From NCBI GenBank assembly GCA_937981555.1, contig CALJOK010000021.1:31527-95526 (forward strand): DNA of 64,000 nucleotides, in the 5' to 3' direction. The position numbers and the translations under genes were made by a program. Every line of letters starts with the position of its first letter. Within the stretch, counting starts at the first letter, position 1. Under the pieces are notes generated by a model. That model did no database searches, was not told the DNA's origin, and saw nothing but the letters and a program-made list of their open reading frames with translations. Source of the DNA: an uncultured Saprospiraceae bacterium (GTDB lineage: Bacteria > Bacteroidota > Bacteroidia > Chitinophagales > Saprospiraceae). Positions 10,001-17,473 of this stretch are shown one piece after another.

Positions 10001-12387
10001 ATCGTATCTAAAACTTGCAAAGTATAAACTGCCCCAGCATCAGCAAATGGTGCTATTGAAGTAGGATCAGTTGTAATATTCCCAGGAACTGTAGTTGTCC
10101 ATAGATATTTGAATTCAGCTCCTATGGAAGAATTTGATCCATCTAACTGCACACTTAAAACATCACATGTCAATGTTCGATCTGGACCGGCATTAGAAAT
10201 AGGAAGGTTTCCATCTTGAGTAATTATTGTAGTATCACTAGCAATACATCCGTTAATCGTATCTGTTACGGTTAAGATATATTCACCTGCAGTTGTAACA
10301 GTAGGCGTTAACGTAGTTTCACCCGTTGCAATATCTCCACCATTTGTTATCCACAAATAAGTATAGTCTCCAGTAGATGAACCTGTGCCATCCAACATTA
10401 TAGAAGGAGTAGTACAATTAATTTCATCGTTCATATCAGAAACTACTGCAGTTGGTTCTACTAGATTTGCTCCCACAACTACCAATGCTTCATCAGTACA
10501 TTGACTATAAGTATTTGTTACCGTCAAAATATAAGTTCCTACAGCATTAACTGTTGGCATAGTTGTATTTCCATCAGTTATCGCTCCTGGCCCTGACCAA
10601 GAGTAAGTGATAAGTGCCCCTGAAGAAGAAGCACTTCCATCCAAAGTTACAATTAGATTAGCACAAGTAATATCTGGACCAATAGCAGCACTTGCTGAAG
10701 GTGTATCATTATTTTCAGCAATCTCCACCGTATCAGTTGCCATACATCCAGTTCCATCCTCCATTACGGTTAAGATATAAGTTCCTGGTTCGTCAACAGT
10801 AGGATTAGGAATGGCTTGCCCCGTTGTAAAGCTTCCTCCTATCGTAGTCCAAGCATAAGTATAATTTCCAATAGGATCAACTGATCCATCCAATTCTAGC
10901 TGCATCATTCCACAATTCAAGGTGTCAGGTTCTCCTGCATCCACAAGTGGAGGAACCACATCTCCTTCCACAAAACTAAAAGCTGTAGCAGAACAACCAT
11001 TTGAAGTATCCGTCACAATCAAATTATAACTTCCTACTGCATTCACAGTTGCCATTAGCGTATTTCCTCCCAAGATGGTAGCTGTCCCTGGAACATGAAC
11101 CCACTCATAAATAATATCTGTTCCAATTGATGAACCAGTACCGTCTAATACCGTTGTTGGTTCAGCACAACTAATTGTATCTAGAACTTCAGCCATTGCA
11201 ATTGGGTTTACAAAATTTCCAAGAAGATTAAAACTAGATGAGAAAACATTTGCAGGCATACTCGAATCAGTAATCGTAACCGTGTAACTTCCTACACCTA
11301 GTCCAGTCAAATCTTGGGTCGTACTATCATTGCTCCACAAGTAGGTATAAGGCCCTGTTCCTCCAGCAACTGAAATGTTGATTTCTCCTCCATCTGCATC
11401 GGTGCAATTAGGTTGAGTTAAAGTATTATTTGTTATAAATATGGTTTGTTGAATATTGATTTTCCCACCCTCTGATTGTAAGCCTAAATTATCTGAATTA
11501 CCAAATTGGATTACTTCAATTGGAATTGGATTATCATCAAATAAAATGCACGTCATGTCATTTACATTTCCAATTACGGTGAAACACATTTCAAAAATAA
11601 TAGTTCCATCCACCACCGTCACACCATTAAATGCATCATTATCATTATCGTTCCATGAAAAACCAATCAAACCTGAACCGGCATTACTAATTCCAAAAGA
11701 AGAAATATCTAAGTCTGATAAACTATCTGGTAACCCAAATCCCGTTATAGAATCATATTGCAAAACAGAAGCATCCCAATTTATCGAACTCTGAATACTT
11801 TCCAAATCATCAAAATTAGTTACACTTACCGGTAAACAAAAGGAAGCACCTGGTGCTTGAATTTCATCAGGCATTGTAAAAATTAAAGGCGTTGGAACCG
11901 TTACATTTCCACCTTGAGTTACTAAATTCATTGGAGTAAACACCCCATTGATAATCGCAAGAATATCTATTGAAGTTGGTGTTCCTGTAAAATTAACTTG
12001 AGTATTACTTCCTCCTGGCCCTACTACTGTAAAGCACATACGAAAAAATAAATCTCCATCAGGCATACTTACACCTCCTGGCGAAGCTGATGAAAATGCA
12101 AAAGTAGAAATGCCCGAAGCACTTCCTGACGTGTTAATATTCGCTCCTGTAAAACTGGGATTTAATGCATCAATAGAAGTAAGTTCCAAAATCGTTTGAT
12201 CCCAATTAATGGAAAATTGTAATGCATTTATATTCATCAAGTTCTCGGCAGTCACGTTCATACAAAATGAACTTCCTACACCCGCTGTTTCATCTTCTAA
12301 AGTAAAAACAGCATCTTGACTTTGAACTTGGAGAATTGTAGTGAATAGAAAAAATCCTGTAACAATGGTTCTAATTATATTTATCAT
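7087..12387 (-). CDS. Giant T9SS adhesin with cohesin-like modules, SprB repeat, PKD/Ig-like repeats and CHU_C tail
   Basis: This 1766-residue secreted protein begins with a signal peptide (about 1-23). Two cohesin-like modules follow (about 24-160 and 165-310, each with the pattern 'SINWD..+L'). Next is one SprB-type repeat (about 313-390). About 13 tandem repeats of 82-88 residues follow, with the frame 'C...+LDG(S/T)GSS.G...Y.WT ... G.Y.LTVTDT.NGC'. Almost every repeat has exactly two cysteines, probably an internal disulfide. A cadherin-like segment (about 1580-1670) precedes a gliding-motility-type C-terminal domain (about 1680-1766) containing TPNDDGLND and FNRWGDVVYEA and ending KGGVTILR. 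The CHU_C tail directs export by the type IX secretion system and surface retention. The PorP/SprF homologue immediately upstream on the same strand recalls the SprB/SprF pairing of Flavobacterium. A 6-bp hairpin (12415-12430) sits in the gap between the two genes. Confidence 0.9.
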   Translation of the reverse strand: MINIIRTIVTGFFLFTTILQVQSQDAVFTLEDETAGVGSSFCMNVTAENLMNINALQFSINWDQTILELTSIDALNPSFTGANINTSGSASGISTFAFSSASPGGVSMPDGDLFFRMCFTVVGPGGSNTQVNFTGTPTSIDILAIINGVFTPMNLVTQGGNVTVPTPLIFTMPDEIQAPGASFCLPVSVTNFDDLESIQSSINWDASVLQYDSITGFGLPDSLSDLDISSFGISNAGSGLIGFSWNDNDNDAFNGVTVVDGTIIFEMCFTVIGNVNDMTCILFDDNPIPIEVIQFGNSDNLGLQSEGGKINIQQTIFITNNTLTQPNCTDADGGEINISVAGGTGPYTYLWSNDSTTQDLTGLGVGSYTVTITDSSMPANVFSSSFNLLGNFVNPIAMAEVLDTISCAEPTTVLDGTGSSIGTDIIYEWVHVPGTATILGGNTLMATVNAVGSYNLIVTDTSNGCSATAFSFVEGDVVPPLVDAGEPDTLNCGMMQLELDGSVDPIGNYTYAWTTIGGSFTTGQAIPNPTVDEPGTYILTVMEDGTGCMATDTVEIAENNDTPSASAAIGPDITCANLIVTLDGSASSSGALITYSWSGPGAITDGNTTMPTVNAVGTYILTVTNTYSQCTDEALVVVGANLVEPTAVVSDMNDEINCTTPSIMLDGTGSSTGDYTYLWITNGGDIATGETTLTPTVTTAGEYILTVTDTINGCIASDTTIITQDGNLPISNAGPDRTLTCDVLSVQLDGSNSSIGAEFKYLWTTTVPGNITTDPTSIAPFADAGAVYTLQVLDTINNCTATSSMTVMMDTIAPIPNPVASGILTCSLPEILLSQGTPVGNNITLGWDVIAGTIAGANAQGDLIINAVGTFQLTLTNNDNGCKDSTSIEVLQNIVEPIANAGEDIVLDCGQTSTDLDGSGSSTGTDYIYQWTALSGNALGNPTTLTPSISSTGEYLLIVTDTINGCMNMDTVLVTESDDYPIVEAGANGTITCTNPEVTLDASLVSSSGPEYLIEWVAADGSGVVIDGNENTLMPTVNEPGAYILTITNLNSNCSATDQLFVSSNNTPPVAMVVQDTVEFDCDEETVMLDGTGSTTAGVEYFWKTTDGNVVTGEDELIAEANIGGTYMLCVTNIDNGCADTATVFVEEMDDVPILDVDLTSNITCSNPIVTLDASGTILLPNQIFEWVTGPNGNYIPGTTDGFMPMVNAQAFYTLRVTDTITGCIFQDGALVLVDSSLVMASAMADGNIDCVTDLVNLEASVNASTMDVIYNWTAMMGGNITSPDPTQLMIQADAAGIYEFVALDTVTGCTDTISLEIIDDSETPTADAGMEIELPCTATSIFLDGSGSSMGDDFVYLWTTTGTGSIVTGTETDLNTEVDAVGTYILTVTDTTNGCFSTAQVDVISSLSVDAIAVTPVNLDCGVISILLDGTGSSTGPTITYFWTASNGGMIDMDDDTLMPQITSPGTYTLLVTDNQTGCTATTDVEVIFDNSFPLAAAGDDLAICESTTNLEGNLPTDVTGIWLSLGSAIPTDPASPTTEVTNLESGANIFVWTLSALGCPEYSSDTVVISVDEISVTNDDTYTMLENEVLDFDVSINDIVGVGQFTALTSVANGTLGNLGGGGFNYAPNLDFIGTEIFEYEFCSDICLDACDTSLVTITVNVKDPLPIDSLLQQNTNTITPNDDGLNDVFVFDILVQNPNDYVNNELVVFNRWGDVVYEAKPYSNDWGGTNQNGKPLPEGTYYYILRLDFAAGLILKGGVTILR

Positions 12388-12531
12388 CTTCTAGAGTTTG
12401 ATATATTATTGGGTCTTGTCTTTCGACAAGTCAGATGTTTAATTCTATTCTTAATAAAAATTAAACACACAATTTTTGTCCTTTTTTTTAAAATTAAATA
12501 TTCGCAGATAATTCTAATCTGACTTCTAAAT

Positions 12532-13485
12532 TTATTTATTTAGAGAAAATGCCAAATTGATTTCATGAGAACTTCCTACTGCTGGTCCGAAAGTATTATA
12601 GGAATAATCGAATCCATACCCTATTTTAAAAATATTATCCCAGCCTAAATTTTCACCTAAATTAAATCCAGTCTCTAAATGAAATGTTCCTGCAGTAGAG
12701 AGTCCCGTTCCAAGCCACATGTTGCTTGGAAATTGGTAACGAACATTAAAATCAACTGATACTGGAACATTGGGCGCATACTTTACCCAAACGGAAGGCT
12801 CTAAATATCCATCATTATCGAAATAATGATACAATCCTAGAAGTCCATAAAAATGTTGAATCCTTTTAGTAGAAAAATCACCATTTTCATCTTTAAAATC
12901 TAAATTCAAACCAAACACTTGAGGAACAGAAATACCAGAATAAAATAAATCATCCGCTAAGATTCCTGTTTCAAATGTTCTATAATAATACACCCCCAAT
13001 CCTACATCAGGAAATATTTTTGACTGATCTTCCATACTGACAATATCACCCGGATCTCTCACAAATAGTTCAGAAGAATTCACCCGATATTGAACAACAC
13101 CAGCAGTCAATCCAATTGACAATCCGCTATATTCAATATCATCTGAAATGATTCCAGCGATTCGACCATAAGCTCCAGTAAAGCCTGTTGGTCCAGTTTG
13201 GTCATTAATTAAATATCCTCCAAACATTAATCCTACTCCTCCTGCATCCATCACATATTCTCCTCGAATAGTTTGAGTCACAGGATGAGCATCAAATCCA
13301 ACCCATTGGGTTCGGTAAGAAATACCAAAGGAAAGATTCTGTTCTGAAGTATGAAAATCACCATTAACCGCAGCTGGATTAAGGAGGCCAACATTCTGGC
13401 GATATTGAGTAAATAATGGAATTTGCTGTGCAGATAATGCATGGCAGAAAAGAAACAGGGCTACTGTTAGGTATAACCGATTCAT
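12532..13485 (-). CDS. PorP/SprF family outer-membrane protein of the type IX secretion system
   Basis: The ATG at 13485 gives a 317-residue protein with a clean signal peptide (MNRLYLTVALFLF to ALSAQ). A possible upstream ATG at 13515 is rejected because a promoter-like TAATTTTG lies at 13520-13513. The mature protein has the family opening PLFTQYRQNVGLLNPAAVN, then alternating beta-strand segments with YGLLGLYHYF, and a C-terminal strand 'HEINLAFSLNK'. PorP/SprF proteins form a beta-barrel that binds PorE/SprE-like parts and helps deliver or anchor CHU_C (type B) cargo. The gene is 144 bases upstream of the giant adhesin and almost certainly serves it. Confidence 0.9.
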   Translation of the reverse strand: MNRLYLTVALFLFCHALSAQQIPLFTQYRQNVGLLNPAAVNGDFHTSEQNLSFGISYRTQWVGFDAHPVTQTIRGEYVMDAGGVGLMFGGYLINDQTGPTGFTGAYGRIAGIISDDIEYSGLSIGLTAGVVQYRVNSSELFVRDPGDIVSMEDQSKIFPDVGLGVYYYRTFETGILADDLFYSGISVPQVFGLNLDFKDENGDFSTKRIQHFYGLLGLYHYFDNDGYLEPSVWVKYAPNVPVSVDFNVRYQFPSNMWLGTGLSTAGTFHLETGFNLGENLGWDNIFKIGYGFDYSYNTFGPAVGSSHEINLAFSLNK

Positions 13486-13512
13486 GGGGCACAATTTGTT
13501 TTTATTAATGCG

Positions 13513-13520
13513 CAAAATTA
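13513..13520 (-). promoter_or_regulatory. Candidate -7 element for the PorP/SprF-adhesin operon
   Basis: On the minus strand this reads TAATTTTG, matching TAnnTTTG. It overlaps the region of a possible longer start codon and would place the transcript start about 20 nt before the ATG at 13485. No good -33 TTG was found at the expected distance. Confidence 0.4.
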
Positions 13521-13673
13521 CTTAAAAATACTCGTCGTGAGTATTTTTATTCGTTAATTTTTTGGATAAAAATTAGCAATTATTGAATGAGAATTCTAAT
13601 GAATATAAGGATTGAGATTCAAAAAAAGAGGGAAATTTATAAATAATAAAAAACAGTAATACAAAGGTAGAAA

Positions 13674-13720
13674 ATAGAAATCACTTTTTGCATTTTTCAA
13701 ATACAAAAAGTGATTTCTAT
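13674..13720 (-). terminator. Hairpin terminator after the dockerin/cohesin protein gene
   Basis: A perfect 17-bp stem (arms 13674-13690 and 13704-13720) with a 13-base loop lies 14 bases past the stop of the gene at 13734-15002. The U-run on the minus strand is weak, but the stem is long. Confidence 0.7.
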
Positions 13721-13733
13721 GTAATTAAAAATT

Positions 13734-15002
13734 TTATTTCTTGACAAATGATTCTGTTTGAATTCCATCCGCTGTTTTTAAACTTAAAAAATAAGTCCCT
13801 GCAGGAAATTCACCAAATCCGATTTCTAGCAATAATTCTTTTTGATCAAAATCTTTCGAAAAAACTTGTTGTCCTAAAATATTGATAATCGAAATTTCAA
13901 AATTCTCTTCGTTTTCTAACAATGCTTTTACGTTAAGATTATTCTCGACTGGATTTGGAAAAACTTGGAACAATTCTAAACCAGAAGATATATTTGCTAT
14001 TCCAGTTATGCCTTCTCCATTTACATAATCACTTCCTACGATAAACAACTCATTGTCTATAGGATTTTGCCAAACGACTTGAAGTGGAATAATTTCATCA
14101 GTAAATGATAACACTTCGGTTGCAGTAGAAACATCAGACAGCGCTTTAAATTTTAAAGTCAAAATTAATCCACCATTTGGTAAATTAGATGGAGGCAAAA
14201 CAACCAACGAAGGAAGTAATCCTTGAGATAATTCCGACGTACTTACCTCTGCAGAAACACCTTGTGCAGCAGAAGTTGAAATAGTCTCGAATTCTAAAAT
14301 AGCTGGATCCCACTTAAATGTTTGTTGAAAACCAACAATATCTAAGAAATCTTCGATCGTAATTTCAAACAGAACATCATCGCCTGCTTGAAACATTTCA
14401 TTTGAAATAGTAAAAATTGGAGCAGGCGCACTAGCAGGTGCAGGCATATGATCGGAATCAATTGCAACATCTCCCCTTTTGATGGCAATAAAATCTGCAT
14501 CAATAATATCACTCATTATATTTGAAATACTAATTTCACCTGGATTTGTATTTGGCATCAAAAAATCATAATCCGCATCAACACAGCTCCACATATTTGG
14601 AATGCCATCATCTACATGCAAAATTAGTGGGTACAATTTAACGACATCCAACGCAGTAACAGATTCACTATTATTTACATCTGCTGCCCAGTATTGATAT
14701 TGATTCAGGACATCAATTCCCAAAATAACTTTCCTCATAATCGCAACATCCAAAACACTAATGCCATCAAACTTATCAAAAAATCCAGTAGCTGTCATTG
14801 CGCAAGAAGAATCTAGAGGTACATCTGTAAATTCATAATTTCCGCCCGAATCAGTTGTAACTGTTTCAATGCAATTGACTTCAATATCAGGAACTGGATC
14901 ACCGTTGTGTCGTTTTACTTTTCCTGAAATACTAAATTGAGCTGGCAATATGGTAGGAAGCAAGAATAGCCCTACCATTAAAAAGAAGTAACTTTTTTTC
15001 AT
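13734..15002 (-). CDS. T9SS-secreted protein with dockerin-like and cohesin-like domains (paralogue A)
   Basis: This 422-residue protein has a signal peptide (1-21). A carboxypeptidase-regulatory/prealbumin-like beta domain follows (about 24-75, ISGKVKRHNGDPVPDIEV). Next is a duplicated dockerin-like helix region (about 78-132), whose two halves are DGISVLDVAIMRKVILG and DVNNSESVTALDVVKL. A cohesin-like beta-sandwich follows (about 195-330, FTISNEMFQAGDDVLFEI and FKWDPAILEF). The C-terminal T9SS type A sorting domain (about 345-422) contains VFPNPVENNLNV and ends ESFVKK. Dockerin and cohesin modules bind each other in cellulosomes, so a surface-assembly role is plausible, though the calcium ligands are partly degenerate. 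It lies 36 bases downstream of its paralogue and is probably co-transcribed with it. Confidence 0.85.
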   Translation of the reverse strand: MKKSYFFLMVGLFLLPTILPAQFSISGKVKRHNGDPVPDIEVNCIETVTTDSGGNYEFTDVPLDSSCAMTATGFFDKFDGISVLDVAIMRKVILGIDVLNQYQYWAADVNNSESVTALDVVKLYPLILHVDDGIPNMWSCVDADYDFLMPNTNPGEISISNIMSDIIDADFIAIKRGDVAIDSDHMPAPASAPAPIFTISNEMFQAGDDVLFEITIEDFLDIVGFQQTFKWDPAILEFETISTSAAQGVSAEVSTSELSQGLLPSLVVLPPSNLPNGGLILTLKFKALSDVSTATEVLSFTDEIIPLQVVWQNPIDNELFIVGSDYVNGEGITGIANISSGLELFQVFPNPVENNLNVKALLENEENFEISIINILGQQVFSKDFDQKELLLEIGFGEFPAGTYFLSLKTADGIQTESFVKK

Positions 15003-15038
15003 GGGTATTTAGTTTTTAGTTTAAAAAAAATTAGCTTT

Positions 15039-16304
15039 TTATTTTTTTACAAATGATTCTGTTTGAATTCCATCCGCTGTTGTTAAACTTAAAAAATAAG
15101 TTCCTGTGGGAAATTCGCCAAAACCTATATTTAAAAACAATTCTTTTTGAGCGAATTTTTCAGCATATATTTTTTGTCCAAGAACATTGACAATCAAAAT
15201 TTCGAAATCTCCAGCATTCCTTAACAATGCTTTTACATTTAAATCATCTTCGACTGGATTTGGAAAAATTTGAAAAGATTCCAAACTTTTTGGAGCATTG
15301 GCAATTCCAGTTGTTCCTTCTCCATTTATATATTCTGCGTCTACGATAAATAATTCAACGTCAACTGGGTTTTGCCAAACGACTTGTCTCTGAGTTATTT
15401 CATCTGAAAATGAGAGCACTTCTACGGGGCTAGAAACATCTGCTAAGGCTTTAAAATTTAAAGTCATAATTACTGCTCCATCTTGCATTTGATTCATGAT
15501 CGATCCTGACAAAGAAGGAAGTAATCCCTGGGCTATTTCTGCATCATTTACCTCTATATCTATTCCTAAAACACCATCAGCAGACTGAAACTCTAACACA
15601 CTCGGATCCCATTTAAAAGTTTGTTGAAAGCCAACAATATCAGAAAAATCTTCAACAGTCACTTCAAACTGAACATCATCGTTTACTTGAAACGCTTCAT
15701 TTGAGATAGTAAAAATTGGCGAAGGAGCCTCCGGAGGTGCAGGGATGTAATCGGAACTAATCGCGGGATCCCCGCTTTTTATTGCAATAAAATCGGCATC
15801 AGTAATCGTATCTGTTACATTCAAACTAATGTAGCTTTGAGCAGATAATGGATTTGTAATAATTAAATCTGCATCAACGAATTTCCAATCTTCAGGAGTA
15901 CCACTATCGATTTTCAATGCTAGTTGTAATACTTTGACCAAATCTAAAGCAGTAACTGAATTATTATTATTTATATCACTAGCCAATAATTGATAGGAAT
16001 TAGCAGTAGGATTGATTTGCAAAATATATTGTCGCATCACTATGGCATCCAAAATGGTCACATCTTCAAATTTATCAAAAGTTCCAATTGGAGTTAGGTT
16101 ACACATAAAATTTAGAGGTACATCGATAAACTCAAAATTACCATCCGTATCAGTTGTAACATTTCCTCCGCAGTTAACTTCAATGTCAGGCACAGGGTCA
16201 CCATTGTGTCGAGTTACTTGTCCAGAAATAGAAACGGTTTGAGAAATTAGAATAGTGGGTAAAAGGAATAGTCCCACCACTAGGGTAAGGTAGATTTTTT
16301 TCAT
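15039..16304 (-). CDS. T9SS-secreted protein with dockerin-like and cohesin-like domains (paralogue B)
   Basis: The ATG at 16304 is chosen because the resulting N-terminus MKKIYLTLVVGLFLLPTIL aligns with the paralogue downstream; ATGs at 16310 and 16328 are also possible. The 421-residue product has the same order as paralogue A: signal peptide, HNGDPVPDIEVNCGG beta domain, dockerin-like duplication (EDVTILDAIVMRQYIL and DINNNNSVTALDLVKV), cohesin-like domain and type A T9SS tail ending ESFVKK. The two are clearly products of a tandem duplication with moderate divergence. It is the first gene of the pair, and a TAGTTTTG element lies upstream at 16387-16380. Confidence 0.85.
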   Translation of the reverse strand: MKKIYLTLVVGLFLLPTILISQTVSISGQVTRHNGDPVPDIEVNCGGNVTTDTDGNFEFIDVPLNFMCNLTPIGTFDKFEDVTILDAIVMRQYILQINPTANSYQLLASDINNNNSVTALDLVKVLQLALKIDSGTPEDWKFVDADLIITNPLSAQSYISLNVTDTITDADFIAIKSGDPAISSDYIPAPPEAPSPIFTISNEAFQVNDDVQFEVTVEDFSDIVGFQQTFKWDPSVLEFQSADGVLGIDIEVNDAEIAQGLLPSLSGSIMNQMQDGAVIMTLNFKALADVSSPVEVLSFSDEITQRQVVWQNPVDVELFIVDAEYINGEGTTGIANAPKSLESFQIFPNPVEDDLNVKALLRNAGDFEILIVNVLGQKIYAEKFAQKELFLNIGFGEFPTGTYFLSLTTADGIQTESFVKK

Positions 16305-16379
16305 GTTCATGGTTTTTATAGTTTTCAATTAATTATTTACTCAATAAATATACTTTTTTTATAATAGAAAATAAAAAAT

Positions 16380-16409
16380 CAAAACTATATTAACAAAAAA
16401 AGCGGTCAA
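16380..16409 (-). promoter_or_regulatory. Candidate promoter for the dockerin/cohesin gene pair
   Basis: On the minus strand TTG (16409-16407) is followed after 19 nt by TAGTTTTG (16387-16380), fitting the Bacteroidota pattern. The -33 part overlaps the terminator of the upstream gene, so the assignment is tentative. Confidence 0.35.
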
Positions 16410-16435
16410 GAAGAATAATTCTTCTTGACCGCTTT
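16395..16435 (-). terminator. Strong terminator of the small T9SS cargo gene
   Basis: A perfect 17-bp stem (16399-16415 with 16419-16435) has a 3-base loop. It is followed on the minus strand by six U's. It lies just after the stop codon of the gene at 16469-16873. Confidence 0.9.
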
Positions 16436-16468
16436 AATTTATATTTTCAGCAAAATATGCTGTCTTCT

Positions 16469-16873
16469 TTATTTAAACTCTTTAATCAGTTCTCCTTCGC
16501 TTGTTTTTAAGCTAATGAAATACTTTCCTTTAGGAAGGTTGGAAAAACCCATTGCAAGGTTTAACTCATCAGTTTGGAAGGATTCTTCGTAAATGCTCAA
16601 TCCATCTTCATTATAAATATGCAATACAAAAGTTTCTTTTTCTAAAAAAGAAGCAACAACTTTTACATTGTTTGAACTTTCTTGATCTAACAATTCGAAT
16701 GTTTTCAGAGTGCTCAACTTTGGATCACCTTTAACAGTCTGGAGGTCAGTATTACTGATTTCCGCTTCATAATTAAGCGCAATATCATGACTAATATCCA
16801 TCGAATCTTGAGAAATAAGAATTTGCGGAACCAGCATTAATGCCATCGCAATGTGGAGTATCGATTTCTTCAT
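16469..16873 (-). CDS. Very small T9SS type A cargo protein
   Basis: The start at 16873 gives 134 residues, with a signal peptide (MKKSILHIAMALMLVPQILISQ), only ~40 residues of acidic passenger, and a T9SS sorting-like domain. That domain includes VVASFLEKETFVLHIYNEDG and GKYFISLKTSEGELIKEF. A longer frame starting at 16954 is rejected because a good promoter (16933-16960) lies inside it. Most T9SS cargo carries a large passenger; here nearly the whole mature protein is sorting domain. It may be a minimal surface protein or a remnant. It has its own promoter and terminator, arguing that it is expressed. Confidence 0.75.
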   Translation of the reverse strand: MKKSILHIAMALMLVPQILISQDSMDISHDIALNYEAEISNTDLQTVKGDPKLSTLKTFELLDQESSNNVKVVASFLEKETFVLHIYNEDGLSIYEESFQTDELNLAMGFSNLPKGKYFISLKTSEGELIKEFK

Positions 16874-16932
16874 GGGATAAAGTTTTCTAAATAAATTACT
16901 TTTCTGAATGTTTGATATGTGTTCAAGTACCT

Positions 16933-16960
16933 CAAATATATGCTTTTTTTTCATAACAAA
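16933..16960 (-). promoter_or_regulatory. Strong Bacteroidota-type promoter for the small T9SS cargo gene
   Basis: On the minus strand TTTG (16960-16957) is followed by 16 bases and then TATATTTG (16940-16933), a near-perfect match to the -33/-7 consensus. It predicts a leader of about 55-60 nt before the ATG at 16873, and so decides the start. Confidence 0.65.
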
Positions 16961-17051
16961 GGGGATTAAATGTTAAAATTTGACATACTATGGATACTAT
17001 TACAGACGTAAAAACGGTAAAACGTCACACGTTTAAACAATATTCAATTCG

Positions 17052-17252
17052 TCATTTTTCTTGAATCGGTTCTTGGTGAGTAGGTTCAATTGGAACCTCT
17101 TGGGTAGAGTAACTGTAAATCACATAAGTGGATAAAACAATGAGAACAGCTAATGAAATAAAGGAAAATTTCCATCCCCAAATGTTTCCGAGATATTCTC
17201 CATCATCGTAATCATCGAGGAAATGAGGCTTTTTGTTTTTATTGTCGCTCAT
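17052..17252 (-). CDS. Small single-pass membrane protein
   Basis: This 66-residue protein has an acidic N-terminal stretch (HFLDDYDDGEYLGNIWGW), one membrane helix at about residues 30-47 and a proline/glutamate-rich tail. The layout suggests the N-terminus is cytoplasmic. It is divergent from the HtrA protease gene with a 221-base gap. The family is unknown to me. The good codon flow and lack of an overlapping rival frame support a real gene. Confidence 0.6.
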   Translation of the reverse strand: MSDNKNKKPHFLDDYDDGEYLGNIWGWKFSFISLAVLIVLSTYVIYSYSTQEVPIEPTHQEPIQEK

Positions 17253-17473
17253 TCGAATATTTAATTAAATTTTGAAAAAAAGTGAACCTTTGAGGTTCTG
17301 GTCAGTTAAATTACTGCTATGACTTGTATTTGACAAAGTTATTTTCTGAGGGCGAAGTTATTGAAAATTAAGTCATCCTAATATTGATTCTTTGTTGAAT
17401 ATATAAGATTTCATCCCTATCTTGGTTTTAATATGAATATTTAAGTTTTCCCAACAATTACATTCCTAAAAAT

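Noticed and set aside
7649..11794. Several plus-strand frames of 68-112 codons opposite the giant adhesin
   Set aside because: They are shadow frames caused by the repetitive coding sequence on the minus strand.
16873..16954. Longer start for the small T9SS cargo gene
   Set aside because: It would add 27 residues before a perfect signal peptide, and a strong promoter lies inside the extension.
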